Below are positions 7,794-16,581 of a stretch of 33,566 bases of DNA, one piece after another. The notes under the pieces were generated by a model. That model ran no database searches. It was not told the DNA's origin and was given only the letters and a program-made list of their open reading frames with translations. The DNA lies in the NCBI GenBank assembly GCA_964411985.1, contig CAYPNF010000077.1:1-33566 (forward strand). Direction: 5' to 3'. Source of the stretch: CAYPNF01 sp964411985 (lineage in GTDB: Bacteria; Verrucomicrobiota; Verrucomicrobiia; Limisphaerales; J093). How positions within the stretch are numbered: position 1 is the stretch's first letter; each line of letters begins with the position of its first letter. Made by a program: the position numbers and the translations under genes.

Positions 7794-7967
7794 AAAAAAC
7801 AAGGCCGGGGTTTGAGCCCGGCCTTATTTGCGCTTTTCAGCGTTGTTCGCCAGAGGTGCGGCGCCGCAGACATACGCCCGACACACGGAAACTGCATTTC
7901 TGCACCGAACTGACGAGATTATCCTAGCCGAAACTGGATTTGTCACCAGTCACCAGTTCTGGTGACA
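7794..7967 (+). repeat. ~175-bp direct repeat, copy 2 (downstream of GH5 gene)
   Basis: Second copy of the repeat at 6121-6295, same orientation. Its terminal palindrome is at 7949-7966. It is preceded by an AACGGAGG/AACGGAGAG-type purine-rich stretch (about 7760-7790) that is itself internally repetitive. Position just after the GH5 stop is consistent with a 3' transcription-end function. Confidence 0.9.
7801..7825. terminator. Intrinsic terminator hairpin after the GH5 gene
   Basis: A 9-bp stem AAGGCCGGG / CCCGGCCTT, 72 bp after the GH5 stop codon, followed by a T-containing stretch (ATTTGCGCTTTT). Here the location makes sense for ending the GH5 transcript. Only the downstream U-tract is imperfect. 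Confidence 0.6.
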
Positions 7968-8043
7968 GAGGATGCAAGAAGGGGTGGCGAGCGCAGATCC
8001 GATCTTGTTGACAATTCTCCATAAAACCAAGACTATCAACGTC

Positions 8044-11000
8044 ATGAGGGAATCCTGTTTTGGCACATCAAAGTTGGCCTCTCTCGGTTTGGCTTTGTTC
8101 CAGGTCGTGGTCTCGGCTCAGCCTGACAACGATGCTTTCTCTCATCGTTTGACCCTGACCGACGAAGCAATCTGGGAGGGCACCACCCTGGAAGCTTGGA
8201 TGCTGAACGCGGGCATGGAAAATGGGGAGCCGAATCATGGATTGCCCACGACAGTTGCCAGCAAGTCAGTGTGGTGGACCGGGAAGAGTCCAGGGGGCAC
8301 CTTCGTCAAATGGTATCCCACGCCCAGCAATGAAATCGAAGGTGGGTTGGCTTTCTACACCGGCGATAGCATCGGCGCACTTCGGCGCGTGCCGGAGGTG
8401 GCTCCCGGCTTGGTTTCGGTGGAGGCAGGCGCGCAATATCAAATCGCGCTTTGGGGTTCGCAGTTGCCCTCGACTACCGGGGTGAGTAGCTATCGGGTGG
8501 TGGCCTGTGGCTCGATGGACGATCGGTTTCCCTCAGTTGGCACTTGGGTCAGCGAAGCAAATGTCCTCCGGGGTGTCCTCTATGGGGCTACCCGCGAACC
8601 TGACGGCGAACCCATCCATGGCGGCACGGGCATTGGACCGTCGGTATGGATGAACTACGCGCCGGGCGCTTCAGGGACCGCCACGCTCACGCTGGATCCC
8701 TTCGATCCTGGAGTGGTGGCTGCGGTTTATGAAGGCGATTTTCTGGGGCAACTCGTTTCGGTAGGGGTTCGTTGCGGAGATAATCGGATTGTCTGGGACA
8801 CCAAAGCCGCAGCACGGTACCGGATCGCGATCGCTGGCACCTCCTCGGAGGCCAAAGGGGCGTTTGAGATGAGAACCTCCCTTTCTCGAATGGGGATTGA
8901 ATCACCCGCGAATGGGAGCACATTGCAAGGTCCTGCCGCTTTCCCGGTGGTTCTTTCAGGCACTGTTCCCGACGGTCCCGCCACGCTCTACGCAGTCTCA
9001 GAATCAGGCAAAGTCTACTCATGGGCCGCGTCCTCCCCCAACGCGCTCGTCATGACCAATCCTCCTCGCGGGCCCCTTACCCTTTTGGCCATCGTCCTGC
9101 ATGAGGGCTCCGAGTACTCCAGCTCTCCCGTCTACGTAGAGGTCCACGTCCCTGGCGACGACTTTATGGACGCGATCGCGCTGTCGGGGGATCAGGCGGA
9201 GTCCACTGTTGACCTCGAGAATGCCGGCGTCGAATCAGGGGAGCCGGGCATAGTCGGGTCACTGGTTGCTTCAGGCTGGTGGAAGTGGACCGTGTCCCGG
9301 ACGGGCAGAGTGCTGCTTAGACTCGATGAACGGGTAACCACCGAGGTCTATCAGGGAACCACGCTAGGCAAACTGGTGCGGACGAGCCTCCAGCCAGCCA
9401 GTATCCGGCCTGACGATTGGATCTACGGCTGGTTCGAATTCACGGCCCCGGCTGGGACCGAGCTTGCGATTCGGGCTTGGGAACCCGAAGGGCGGGTCCG
9501 CGATGCAACGTTGGTCATTGCCGCGGCATCGGACCAGACAAACGATGATCCCTCGCGTCCGACACGGCTGAACGGTGATTCGGGCCAGGTGATGGGGAAC
9601 AACTTCTTTTTTGCGGGCACAACCCCCAATAGCTTTGTGTCGGCCTGGTATGTGTGGCGCGCGCCCAGAGACGGCGTGCTTGAGGTGAACTTTCAACCCG
9701 GCTTGGGGGCTCCCGGAACATCCTATCTTCAGCCATACCGAGGAATGCCCGTCGGAAACAACTACATCAGGATGGACGTGTGGCATAGGGGCTTCTTGGT
9801 GGAAGAGGGTCAGGAATATTGGATGTCCGTCGTTGGGGCTGCATCCTCTCCGAACGGAAACTACACGATCACCTATGCCCTGTTGCCCAGACCTGCAAAC
9901 GACGATTACGCGAATCGGACAGTATTGGAAGGCGAGAAGCCGGTGATCCTGGGGAGTTTGCGCGGGGCCACCAAGGGCGCGGGAGAGGACGAGCCTGGCA
10001 TTTGGTATTCCTGGAAGGCTCCTCGATCTGGCACCGCCACCGTCCAACTTGCTGGGAAGCGTGTTATTGTTTTTGGGTCGGAACAGTGGCAAGACGGCCC
10101 GAGTTTCTTCCCTTATGGAGATCCTTCTTGGTTAGAACGGATCGCGGCTTGGTCGGGTTGGGCTGCGTGTTTCCAGGCTGAAGCGGGCAAGACCTACGAT
10201 CTGTTGGTCCTGGGACCTGACTATGGCCAGTCGGGCACACGGGACGTGAAAGGGAGGCTGATCTTAAGCAATGTCCGCCTGTCAGCGGAGGTGTATGAGG
10301 ATCGCACGGTCATGCAGGTTGTTGGCTTCGATCCCTTGGTTGACGGCTCCATGTCCACGGCTGGTTACTTCTATAGGGAGATTGCCGGGAACCCAGGGAC
10401 ACTCTATGACGGGCACTTCCTTGGGTTGGACACGAATTTCACCGAAAGGACCTTCTCCTATTCTGGGGTGGGCAAGTACTCCCTCTATGCCGCTCTGACC
10501 AATTCGGAGGGCGAGATACGGGTGACTTTGCCTGTCCCTGTGGCAATTGCTGGCAACGATAGCGCCACGAACGCTGTTGTGCTCCAGGGGTGGGTGGTCC
10601 ACGCCTCGGACAGCACAGACGGAGCCACAATTTCCCCGTACCCCGAAGATCCGATTTGGGTGTCTCGTTACGCGCAACATGAACCGCTTGCTCCAGATTA
10701 CGGCTCCCGTTGGTTCACGTGGCGTGCTCCCGACGACGGTCAGGTGACAATCAAGGGACCTGAATTGACGGGGTTTGGCCCCAGTCCCCCTCAAGCTTCT
10801 CAGGTTCCTGGGGGAAGCGGGGTTTTTCCCGTCCTTCGTGGACAGATGTACTATATCGTGGTCGTCGGCTACTCAAGCGAACAGGGCGGGTGGGGGAATG
10901 TTTTCGGAATTGACATTGCCTTTCAGTCCTCTGCTCTGCCTGAGGGGCCTCTTGTCCTTGAGCCAATCGCGCCAGGTACGGTGATCAAATTGGGTGAAAA

Positions 11001-12237
11001 GGTGCAGCTCACCGCTCGAATTCTCGCCGACATCGGACAACAGGGTGGAGTCGAATATTGGTCGAATGGTCGGGAACTTCTGGGCTGGAGCGACCAGAAA
11101 CCGTTCACAGTTGTATGGCAACCGGCCTACCCGGGGACTTACGCGATCTCCGCCTTAGTCCGATTTCCCCCTCCTCCCGCAGGCTACGGCTACCAGGGGA
11201 GCATTCAGACGCTCTCCCAAACCGTCACGGTCCTCCCCCTCAATGATGCCTTCGCGGGTAGGACATCCCTCTCGGGCACTCGGGTTAAGCTGCCAGTGAA
11301 AATGGTTCTCTCGAGCCTGGATGTGGGCGAACCTACGATCGGTGGTGACAGGCCCGCGAAGGGATCTCTCTGGTGGAGTTGGCGGGCTCCCAAGTCGGGG
11401 ACCGTGGTCCTGAAGACAGACGCTTGGGATTTCTTGGATGTCAGGGTTGCTGCCTTCACTGGTGATCGTTTGGACCGGTTAGCATTTGCGTCGTCTGTCG
11501 GTTCCGAAACAACGTTTTTTGCCACGGCTGGCGAGGATTACTCTATCGTGCTAGCATGGCCGCTCGACTCGACTGCTACCTATGCGAGTGAGTTCACTCC
11601 CTTCAACCTCATTCTGACTCTTCAGGCGTCTCTACCCAACGATGATCTGGCAAGTCGCCAGGCATTGGTGGGTAGCCATGGGTTTGCCCGTGGGGACAAC
11701 TTAGCTTGCACGCGTGAGTACGGCGAACCCTCCCACGCGGGGAGGATGGGAGGGAGATCTCTCTGGTACGGTTGGGTGGCTCCTGCGCATGGGGAAGTGA
11801 CGTTTGCCCTCAGCGGATCCCTCGCGCCGAGCTTGTTGGCCGTATATCAAGGAACGAGCGTCGCCGACCTGCGCCCTGTTGCCGCCCAATCTGGCAATGG
11901 GACCAATGGCTTGGCATTCGTCGCAGATCAAGGCCAGGAATACCTGATAGCCGTCGATGGTGGCCTGGGTGCGGGGGGGGATTTTCAGTTGCAGTTCGAC
12001 CAGGGGGCCATAGCGTCCCCGGTGCGTCTTGTAGCAGACATGGGTGCCGACGGCATGGTTCACATTCAGGCTGACGGTCTTTGGGGGTGGTCCGCTGGCT
12101 TGGAGGTTTCGGAAGACCTGAAAGTATGGGTGCGCCTCCAGCAATTCAATGGCCTCCAGTCTGCGACACACGAATTCCTCGATTTGATCCCTGCTGAACC
12201 AAGAGTCAGGTTCTATCGCGTGACAATCCCCCAATAG
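8044..12237 (+). CDS. Giant secreted repeat protein with Ig-like spacers and C-terminal tail domain
   Basis: This protein has 1397 residues from the ATG at 8044 (the frame opens at 7972, but 8044 gives a clean signal peptide ending ...LFQVVVSAQ). I count eight degenerate repeats, starting near bases 8121, 8516, 9155, 9541, 9896, 10552, 11240 and 11635. Each begins N-D-x-F/L then A/S-x-x-x-x-L-x-G. Many contain x-GEP-x-HG. All continue with an aromatic core of the type SLWWSWRAPxSGxVxL. They resemble pre-peptidase C-terminal-like beta-sandwich domains. Three spacers (around 8890-9150, 10260-10550 and 10930-11235) look Ig-like. The C-terminus (LEVSEDLKVWVRL...FLDL...RFYRV) matches a tail seen on many verrucomicrobial secreted proteins, perhaps a sorting or attachment domain. 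No enzyme motif is seen; adhesion or glycan binding is inference. Confidence 0.75.
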   Translation: MRESCFGTSKLASLGLALFQVVVSAQPDNDAFSHRLTLTDEAIWEGTTLEAWMLNAGMENGEPNHGLPTTVASKSVWWTGKSPGGTFVKWYPTPSNEIEGGLAFYTGDSIGALRRVPEVAPGLVSVEAGAQYQIALWGSQLPSTTGVSSYRVVACGSMDDRFPSVGTWVSEANVLRGVLYGATREPDGEPIHGGTGIGPSVWMNYAPGASGTATLTLDPFDPGVVAAVYEGDFLGQLVSVGVRCGDNRIVWDTKAAARYRIAIAGTSSEAKGAFEMRTSLSRMGIESPANGSTLQGPAAFPVVLSGTVPDGPATLYAVSESGKVYSWAASSPNALVMTNPPRGPLTLLAIVLHEGSEYSSSPVYVEVHVPGDDFMDAIALSGDQAESTVDLENAGVESGEPGIVGSLVASGWWKWTVSRTGRVLLRLDERVTTEVYQGTTLGKLVRTSLQPASIRPDDWIYGWFEFTAPAGTELAIRAWEPEGRVRDATLVIAAASDQTNDDPSRPTRLNGDSGQVMGNNFFFAGTTPNSFVSAWYVWRAPRDGVLEVNFQPGLGAPGTSYLQPYRGMPVGNNYIRMDVWHRGFLVEEGQEYWMSVVGAASSPNGNYTITYALLPRPANDDYANRTVLEGEKPVILGSLRGATKGAGEDEPGIWYSWKAPRSGTATVQLAGKRVIVFGSEQWQDGPSFFPYGDPSWLERIAAWSGWAACFQAEAGKTYDLLVLGPDYGQSGTRDVKGRLILSNVRLSAEVYEDRTVMQVVGFDPLVDGSMSTAGYFYREIAGNPGTLYDGHFLGLDTNFTERTFSYSGVGKYSLYAALTNSEGEIRVTLPVPVAIAGNDSATNAVVLQGWVVHASDSTDGATISPYPEDPIWVSRYAQHEPLAPDYGSRWFTWRAPDDGQVTIKGPELTGFGPSPPQASQVPGGSGVFPVLRGQMYYIVVVGYSSEQGGWGNVFGIDIAFQSSALPEGPLVLEPIAPGTVIKLGEKVQLTARILADIGQQGGVEYWSNGRELLGWSDQKPFTVVWQPAYPGTYAISALVRFPPPPAGYGYQGSIQTLSQTVTVLPLNDAFAGRTSLSGTRVKLPVKMVLSSLDVGEPTIGGDRPAKGSLWWSWRAPKSGTVVLKTDAWDFLDVRVAAFTGDRLDRLAFASSVGSETTFFATAGEDYSIVLAWPLDSTATYASEFTPFNLILTLQASLPNDDLASRQALVGSHGFARGDNLACTREYGEPSHAGRMGGRSLWYGWVAPAHGEVTFALSGSLAPSLLAVYQGTSVADLRPVAAQSGNGTNGLAFVADQGQEYLIAVDGGLGAGGDFQLQFDQGAIASPVRLVADMGADGMVHIQADGLWGWSAGLEVSEDLKVWVRLQQFNGLQSATHEFLDLIPAEPRVRFYRVTIPQ

Positions 12238-12301
12238 TTGACCAATTCTATCGATAGAAGGCTGCGAGCGAGACGGCGCGCTTGAGGGTGCGACCCGACG
12301 G

Positions 12302-12760
12302 TCAGGAAAGCTTCCAACCCGTCGTCGCGTCGAGCAGAATGACATCGAGATGCTTGCCGTCACGCAGCGGGCGAAAATCCTTGTCAGTTGTGAGCAACGT
12401 CGCGCCGGCCACACGGACCGCCGCACCGATCCAAAGGTCATTCTTGCCGTGAAAAATCGACCAGCCGTTTGATTTTGCGAGTGAACTCAGGTCAGCGTAC
12501 GCGTCGATGACGCGAGAATCGGAAATGTCCACCAAGACAAGTTCCTTTCTCAGTTCCTTGAGTTTGCTCCGCTTCTGGTCCCCCCATTTCTGTGTCCGCG
12601 CAAACGCTTCGATTTCGCCAAGGCTTACTTCACAAATCAGCGGGCGAAAACTCGCAGTTTGAAGCTGGAACTGAGTATTGACGACCGTTGCCACCTTGCT
12701 GCCTCGAACCCAATGCAGGAGGATACCGGTGTCGAGCAAATAGGCTGGTGTGTTCGGCAT
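12302..12760 (-). CDS. PIN-domain ribonuclease (VapC-like)
   Basis: This is a 152-residue PIN-fold protein, probably a metal-dependent RNase acting as the toxin of a toxin-antitoxin pair. The acidic residues of the active site are present: D10 in YLLDTGILL, E49 in SLGEIE, D108 in KNDLWIGAA, and D126 in TTDKDF. I place the start at ATG 12760, which overlaps the stop of the upstream gene as TGATG, so translation is coupled. The upstream partner is far larger than a normal VapB antitoxin and has no recognisable DNA-binding motif. Convergent with the giant repeat protein; 64 bp separate the two stops. Confidence 0.85.
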   Translation of the reverse strand: MPNTPAYLLDTGILLHWVRGSKVATVVNTQFQLQTASFRPLICEVSLGEIEAFARTQKWGDQKRSKLKELRKELVLVDISDSRVIDAYADLSSLAKSNGWSIFHGKNDLWIGAAVRVAGATLLTTDKDFRPLRDGKHLDVILLDATTGWKLS

Positions 12761-13707
12761 CAACTGAGTTCGGCCACCGCCGCTGTAAAGTCCTCCTCAG
12801 ACTCTTCCCCGGAAACGAGGCCAAAAATGGAAGCATACGGCTTTTGCCCTGGTCGGACTGTTACCGCCATTCTCTTATAGTCGTGTCGAGCCTCCGCCAG
12901 TGGAACTGCCGAAAAGGCTGCATCACCGGCACTGGCATCTCGGATCGCGTCCGTGTCCACGCGGAGCAACGTTCCTGACGGACGAAACTCGGCCAAGCCT
13001 TCGATGACCACCTGTTTGTCCAGAAAGCTCGCTAGGTCAACAAAACCCTCGGTAGTCCATACGGCTGTGACCCGTGTGCCATCTTCGAGCTCAAGCCCCA
13101 TCACTCGTTTGCTGACGCCAAGCAGATCTAGCCGTCCACAAAGGCGGACCCTGCGCATCGGCGGCGTCTGCTGGAATAAACTCTCTGCGGCCGTGCTCAA
13201 CTGGTCATCGATGCTCTCCGCCTCGGGGACTCTGGCGTCCGGCAGAACGATGGAAGTGAGTCCATGGCGGAGCAGATGCCGATAGCTCGCAAGACGCCGA
13301 AGCAACGCATGATCAAAACGCTCACTGTTCCTCGCCATCTTCCGCACATCGTGCAACGATGCAGCCAGCAAGTCGAACGCTGTTTGTTCCGGTCGTGGAC
13401 CTGTATCCCAGAGCTGACCTTGCTCAAACAACTCCTCTGCCACGCTGCCAAACTCAGGAACTTCAAAGCGCAGAATTGTCGAGCCATTCGGCCCGGCCGC
13501 GTGTCCGAGGAAGTGAACATCCGCTGCGCGCTGCAGACATGCTGGAATTCGCCCACGCGCGTGGCTGGAATGTAGAAACCCCATCCTTACCGAATCCAGC
13601 AACGTGTCGTGCACTTTGCCAAGCACGGGTCCAATCAGCTGCGGGCGCGGCTTCGCGCCCAGCCCTTCAGGGCCACGCAACTCAAATACTCTTTCGATCA
13701 GCTTCAC
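12760..13707 (-). CDS. Uncharacterised 315-aa protein coupled to the PIN nuclease
   Basis: I do not recognise a characterised family. It starts at GTG 13707 behind a strong ribosome-binding site (GAGGTGA, about 4 bases upstream). It is a soluble protein with no signal or membrane segment. The N-terminal 110 residues are mixed alpha/beta (MKLIERVFELRGPEGLG... FLGHAAGPNG). The middle (about 105-190) is helical and Arg/Leu-rich. Residues 195-265 alternate short hydrophobic strands (RLCGRLDLLGV, GLELEDGTRVTAVW, QVVIEGLAEF), suggesting a small beta-barrel, OB-like or SH3-like. The last 25 residues are acidic (SGEESEEDF), as in many toxin-neutralising tails. The stop overlaps the PIN start, so it is probably an antitoxin or regulatory partner. 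That role is inferred from context only. Confidence 0.6.
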   Translation of the reverse strand: MKLIERVFELRGPEGLGAKPRPQLIGPVLGKVHDTLLDSVRMGFLHSSHARGRIPACLQRAADVHFLGHAAGPNGSTILRFEVPEFGSVAEELFEQGQLWDTGPRPEQTAFDLLAASLHDVRKMARNSERFDHALLRRLASYRHLLRHGLTSIVLPDARVPEAESIDDQLSTAAESLFQQTPPMRRVRLCGRLDLLGVSKRVMGLELEDGTRVTAVWTTEGFVDLASFLDKQVVIEGLAEFRPSGTLLRVDTDAIRDASAGDAAFSAVPLAEARHDYKRMAVTVRPGQKPYASIFGLVSGEESEEDFTAAVAELS

Positions 13708-14031
13708 AGTTCACCTCGGGGTCGATCGTTGGATCAACGCCGAAAAATGTGCCACGAACACTCCTCAATGTAAACGCAGTTCGCGCATTTCGATGGTCAC
13801 CCGCTTCATGATCCTTCGCCCACGAGATGAACTCTTAACTCCCCTTTGCCGAACAGGTTCTGACCTTCGAAGTTGACGTTTTGCATGCATACTTGGAATG
13901 GTGCCGCCTTTTTGCGCGGGGATCCGCCAAGCCCCCTTCCTCAGCTGGTCAATTGTCATTGGCTCTTGGCTGGATTCTTCCTTACCATGGCGAAATCAGC
14001 GGCTGGGATCGATCCTATCCGCCTGTCTTCT

Positions 14032-16368
14032 ATGAGAATGAGTTTAAGAACATGGTGTTACCTTGCTTGGGTGGGCTTGTCCGTTTCCCCCATCCCTGTC
14101 TCCGCTGCTGGACCGCCCGCGGGCTGGCCCTCGGCCAATGATGTGGTTTGGACCAGTCCCAGCACCAACGCCTCTGGGTCCATGCCCATCGGCAACGGGG
14201 ACGTCGGGGTGAACGCCTGGGTAGAGGAGAACGGAGATCTATTGTGGTACGTTGCCAAGACCGACGCGTGGGAGGAACAGGGTCGGCTGCTGAAACTGGG
14301 AAAAGTGCGACTGAAGCTGGATCCCGTTCCGTTCGCGAAGAGCGCCCCTTTTGTGCAACGCCTCGATTTGCAGCGGGGAATGATTCGGATCGGGAACGGG
14401 CTCAGCGGTTCGGAAGCCGTTTCCATGGACCTGTGGGTGGATGCCCATCAGCCGGTCGTTTGGCTGGAAGTGCGATCAGGGCGGCCTCTCAGCAGTCAGC
14501 TGAAGGTTGAAAACTGGCGAACCTCCCACCGCATTCTCAAACCCGAGGAGGCGCACGGGGTGGATCAGTTTTCCAAGGATGAACTCCCTTTTGCGACCCC
14601 AGACCTTGTCTTCTTGGATCGGCCCGACGAGGTGCTTTGGTGTCATGCGAACCAGAGATCGATTTGGAGATCCACTCTCGAGCATCAGGATCTCGGCGGC
14701 ATCGTGGACAAACTCAAAGATCCGCTGTTGGGCCGCGTCTTTGGCGCCTGTGTCCGTGGCGAGGATGTGGAGCGGAGCGGAGACCCGTGGACCCTGAAAA
14801 GTCGGCGTCCGATGCGAACTCATCGTTACGCGGTGGTGTGTCGCACGCTTTGGTCTTCGGAGGCGGCCTTAGATGGTGGCACGGTAGGAATGTGGAAAAA
14901 GGAGGTGAGAGAGAAAGCCGATCAAGCCTGGGCAGGTTCGATGGTTGCCGCCCGCAAGAGACACGAGGCTTGGTGGGAGGCTTTCTGGGCGAGGAGTTGG
15001 ATTGTCGTAAAGGGTGGGGGAGCAGGGGGCGGTGGAGGCTCTGCCGCCGAGGCGAAGTTGGTGACCCAGTCCTACGCGCTCCAGCGTTTCATCAGTGCCT
15101 GCGCTGGGCGCGGGGCTTTTCCGATCAAGTTCAATGGCTCCCTGTTTACGGTGGAAGCCGAGGGCAAATATGATGCGGATTTCCGGATGTGGGGTGGGGG
15201 ATACTGGTTTCAGAACACTCGACTCCCGTACTGGCCGATGTTGGCCACGGGCGATTTTGAGCAGATGCTCCCACTTTTTCGGATGTACCTGGACGCATTG
15301 CCTCTGGCCCGGCTTCGCACCGAGGTGTACTACCATCATTCAGGAGCGTTTTTTCCAGAGACCATGCACTTCTGGGGAACATACCAGAATGGTGACATGG
15401 GGTACGGCTGGGAACGGGAAGGTCAACCGCTTGGCCGGGCTTTGAACGAGTACATCCGTTACTACTGGTCCGGAGGATTGGAGCTTCTGGCGATGATGGA
15501 AGACTTTTATGCATTCACGCTCGATCACGATTTTCTCCAGTCCACATTTCTACCATTGGCCGATGGGATTCTTGAGTTCTACCAACTCCACTATCCCCGC
15601 GAGCCCAACGGTCGGATCCTGTTCGCGCCATCCCAGGCTTTGGAAACGTGGTGGGCCTGCGAGAACCCGATGCCGGAGGTAGCCGGATTACGGTGTGTGC
15701 TGGAGCGGGCGCTTCGTCTGCCCCCGGACCTTGTCGGCGGGGCTCGTTTGGCCCGTTGGGGGGAGTTGTTGCAGGCCATCCCTCCCATCCCGAGGCGGGG
15801 CGACGGCAACCAGGAGAAGTTGCTGCCAGCCGAGAGTTTTCGGAATCAGAAGAATATGGAAAACCCAGAGCTGTATGCCATTTTCCCGTACCGGATCTTC
15901 GGTGTCGGTAAACCTGAACTGGAATTGGCACGTCACACCTTTGCCACTCGCCAGTTCAAGGGGCACGTCGGATGGCAGCAAGACGACACCCAGGCCGCGT
16001 TCCTGGGCTTGGCTGAAATCGCCCACCACGGTCTCATCCAGCGATTCTCGAGTCGGGACAAGGCCAGCCGCTTTCCGGCCTTCTGGGGGCCGAATTTCGA
16101 TTGGGTTCCGGATCAGGATCACGGAGGAAATGGCTTGATGACGCTACAGTCCATGCTTCTCCAACATGAACGAAGCCGGATCTTTCTGCTTCCGGCCTGG
16201 CCGTCCGAATGGGACGTCAGCTTTCGACTTCGTGCCCCGCAACGCACGGTCGTGACGGGGCGATCGGTTGGGGGAAGGCTGGTGGACACAAAGGTGCAAC
16301 CTGCTGCGCGGGCTCAGGACATGGAGGTTTCCAGTTCACCGCAAGCGGAAAAGCCGCAAAGGCGGTAA
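14032..16368 (+). CDS. Secreted DUF5703 / GH95-like glycoside hydrolase
   Basis: This is a probable extracytoplasmic carbohydrate-active enzyme of about 778 residues from the ATG at 14032. Earlier in-frame starts (13873, 13987) add sequence that does not look like a leader; from 14032 the leader is MRMSLRTWCYLAWVGLS...VSAAG, a normal Sec signal. The mature N-terminus has NDVVWTSPSTNASGSMPIGNGDVGVNAWV, the hallmark start of DUF5703 and GH95-type beta-sandwiches. The C-terminal half is an (alpha/alpha)6-like region with GGGYWFQNTRLPYWPMLATGDFEQM and NPELYAIFPYR. A short Gly-rich linker (GGGAGGGGG) lies near 15015-15045. The last ~20 residues run into palindromic DNA. The catalytic residues are not confidently assigned; GH95 enzymes are mainly alpha-L-fucosidases, but this substrate is unknown. 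Confidence 0.75.
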   Translation: MRMSLRTWCYLAWVGLSVSPIPVSAAGPPAGWPSANDVVWTSPSTNASGSMPIGNGDVGVNAWVEENGDLLWYVAKTDAWEEQGRLLKLGKVRLKLDPVPFAKSAPFVQRLDLQRGMIRIGNGLSGSEAVSMDLWVDAHQPVVWLEVRSGRPLSSQLKVENWRTSHRILKPEEAHGVDQFSKDELPFATPDLVFLDRPDEVLWCHANQRSIWRSTLEHQDLGGIVDKLKDPLLGRVFGACVRGEDVERSGDPWTLKSRRPMRTHRYAVVCRTLWSSEAALDGGTVGMWKKEVREKADQAWAGSMVAARKRHEAWWEAFWARSWIVVKGGGAGGGGGSAAEAKLVTQSYALQRFISACAGRGAFPIKFNGSLFTVEAEGKYDADFRMWGGGYWFQNTRLPYWPMLATGDFEQMLPLFRMYLDALPLARLRTEVYYHHSGAFFPETMHFWGTYQNGDMGYGWEREGQPLGRALNEYIRYYWSGGLELLAMMEDFYAFTLDHDFLQSTFLPLADGILEFYQLHYPREPNGRILFAPSQALETWWACENPMPEVAGLRCVLERALRLPPDLVGGARLARWGELLQAIPPIPRRGDGNQEKLLPAESFRNQKNMENPELYAIFPYRIFGVGKPELELARHTFATRQFKGHVGWQQDDTQAAFLGLAEIAHHGLIQRFSSRDKASRFPAFWGPNFDWVPDQDHGGNGLMTLQSMLLQHERSRIFLLPAWPSEWDVSFRLRAPQRTVVTGRSVGGRLVDTKVQPAARAQDMEVSSSPQAEKPQRR

Positions 16369-16394
16369 CGAGCCTTTGTCACATTAGACCTTTG

Positions 16395-16414
16395 GTAGGC
16401 AATGCCTTGCCTAC
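16395..16414. repeat. Perfect 20-bp palindrome after the GH95-like gene
   Basis: GTAGGCAA-TGCC-TTGCCTAC, an 8-bp stem with a 4-base loop, 27 bp past the stop codon. A weaker stem, AAAGGC (16358-16363) / GCCTTT (16372-16377), straddles the stop codon itself. There is no T-run, so this looks like an extragenic palindrome. The GGC-containing loop resembles the cluster at 25909-26020. Confidence 0.55.
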
Positions 16415-16581
16415 ATGGCATTCTGATGGTCTGCTAGCCGGCTTCTATCGAAAGAAGCTTCCGAAATCGGCCGCGACCTCATGAGTTCTGGTGTAACAAA
16501 ACTCAAAAAACCAACAGTACAGCATTACTTTCTCTTGAGTTTGAGCAGGATTCTTACAAGAGTCAGATCAGAATAGCTCAG

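Noticed and set aside
13711..13959. Three tiny overlapping minus-strand frames upstream of the PIN pair (e.g. one ending RELRLH at 13765)
   Set aside because: They chain by ATGA-like overlaps, but each is short, unlike any known antitoxin, and the regions overlap in several frames; could be remnants, not supportable as genes.
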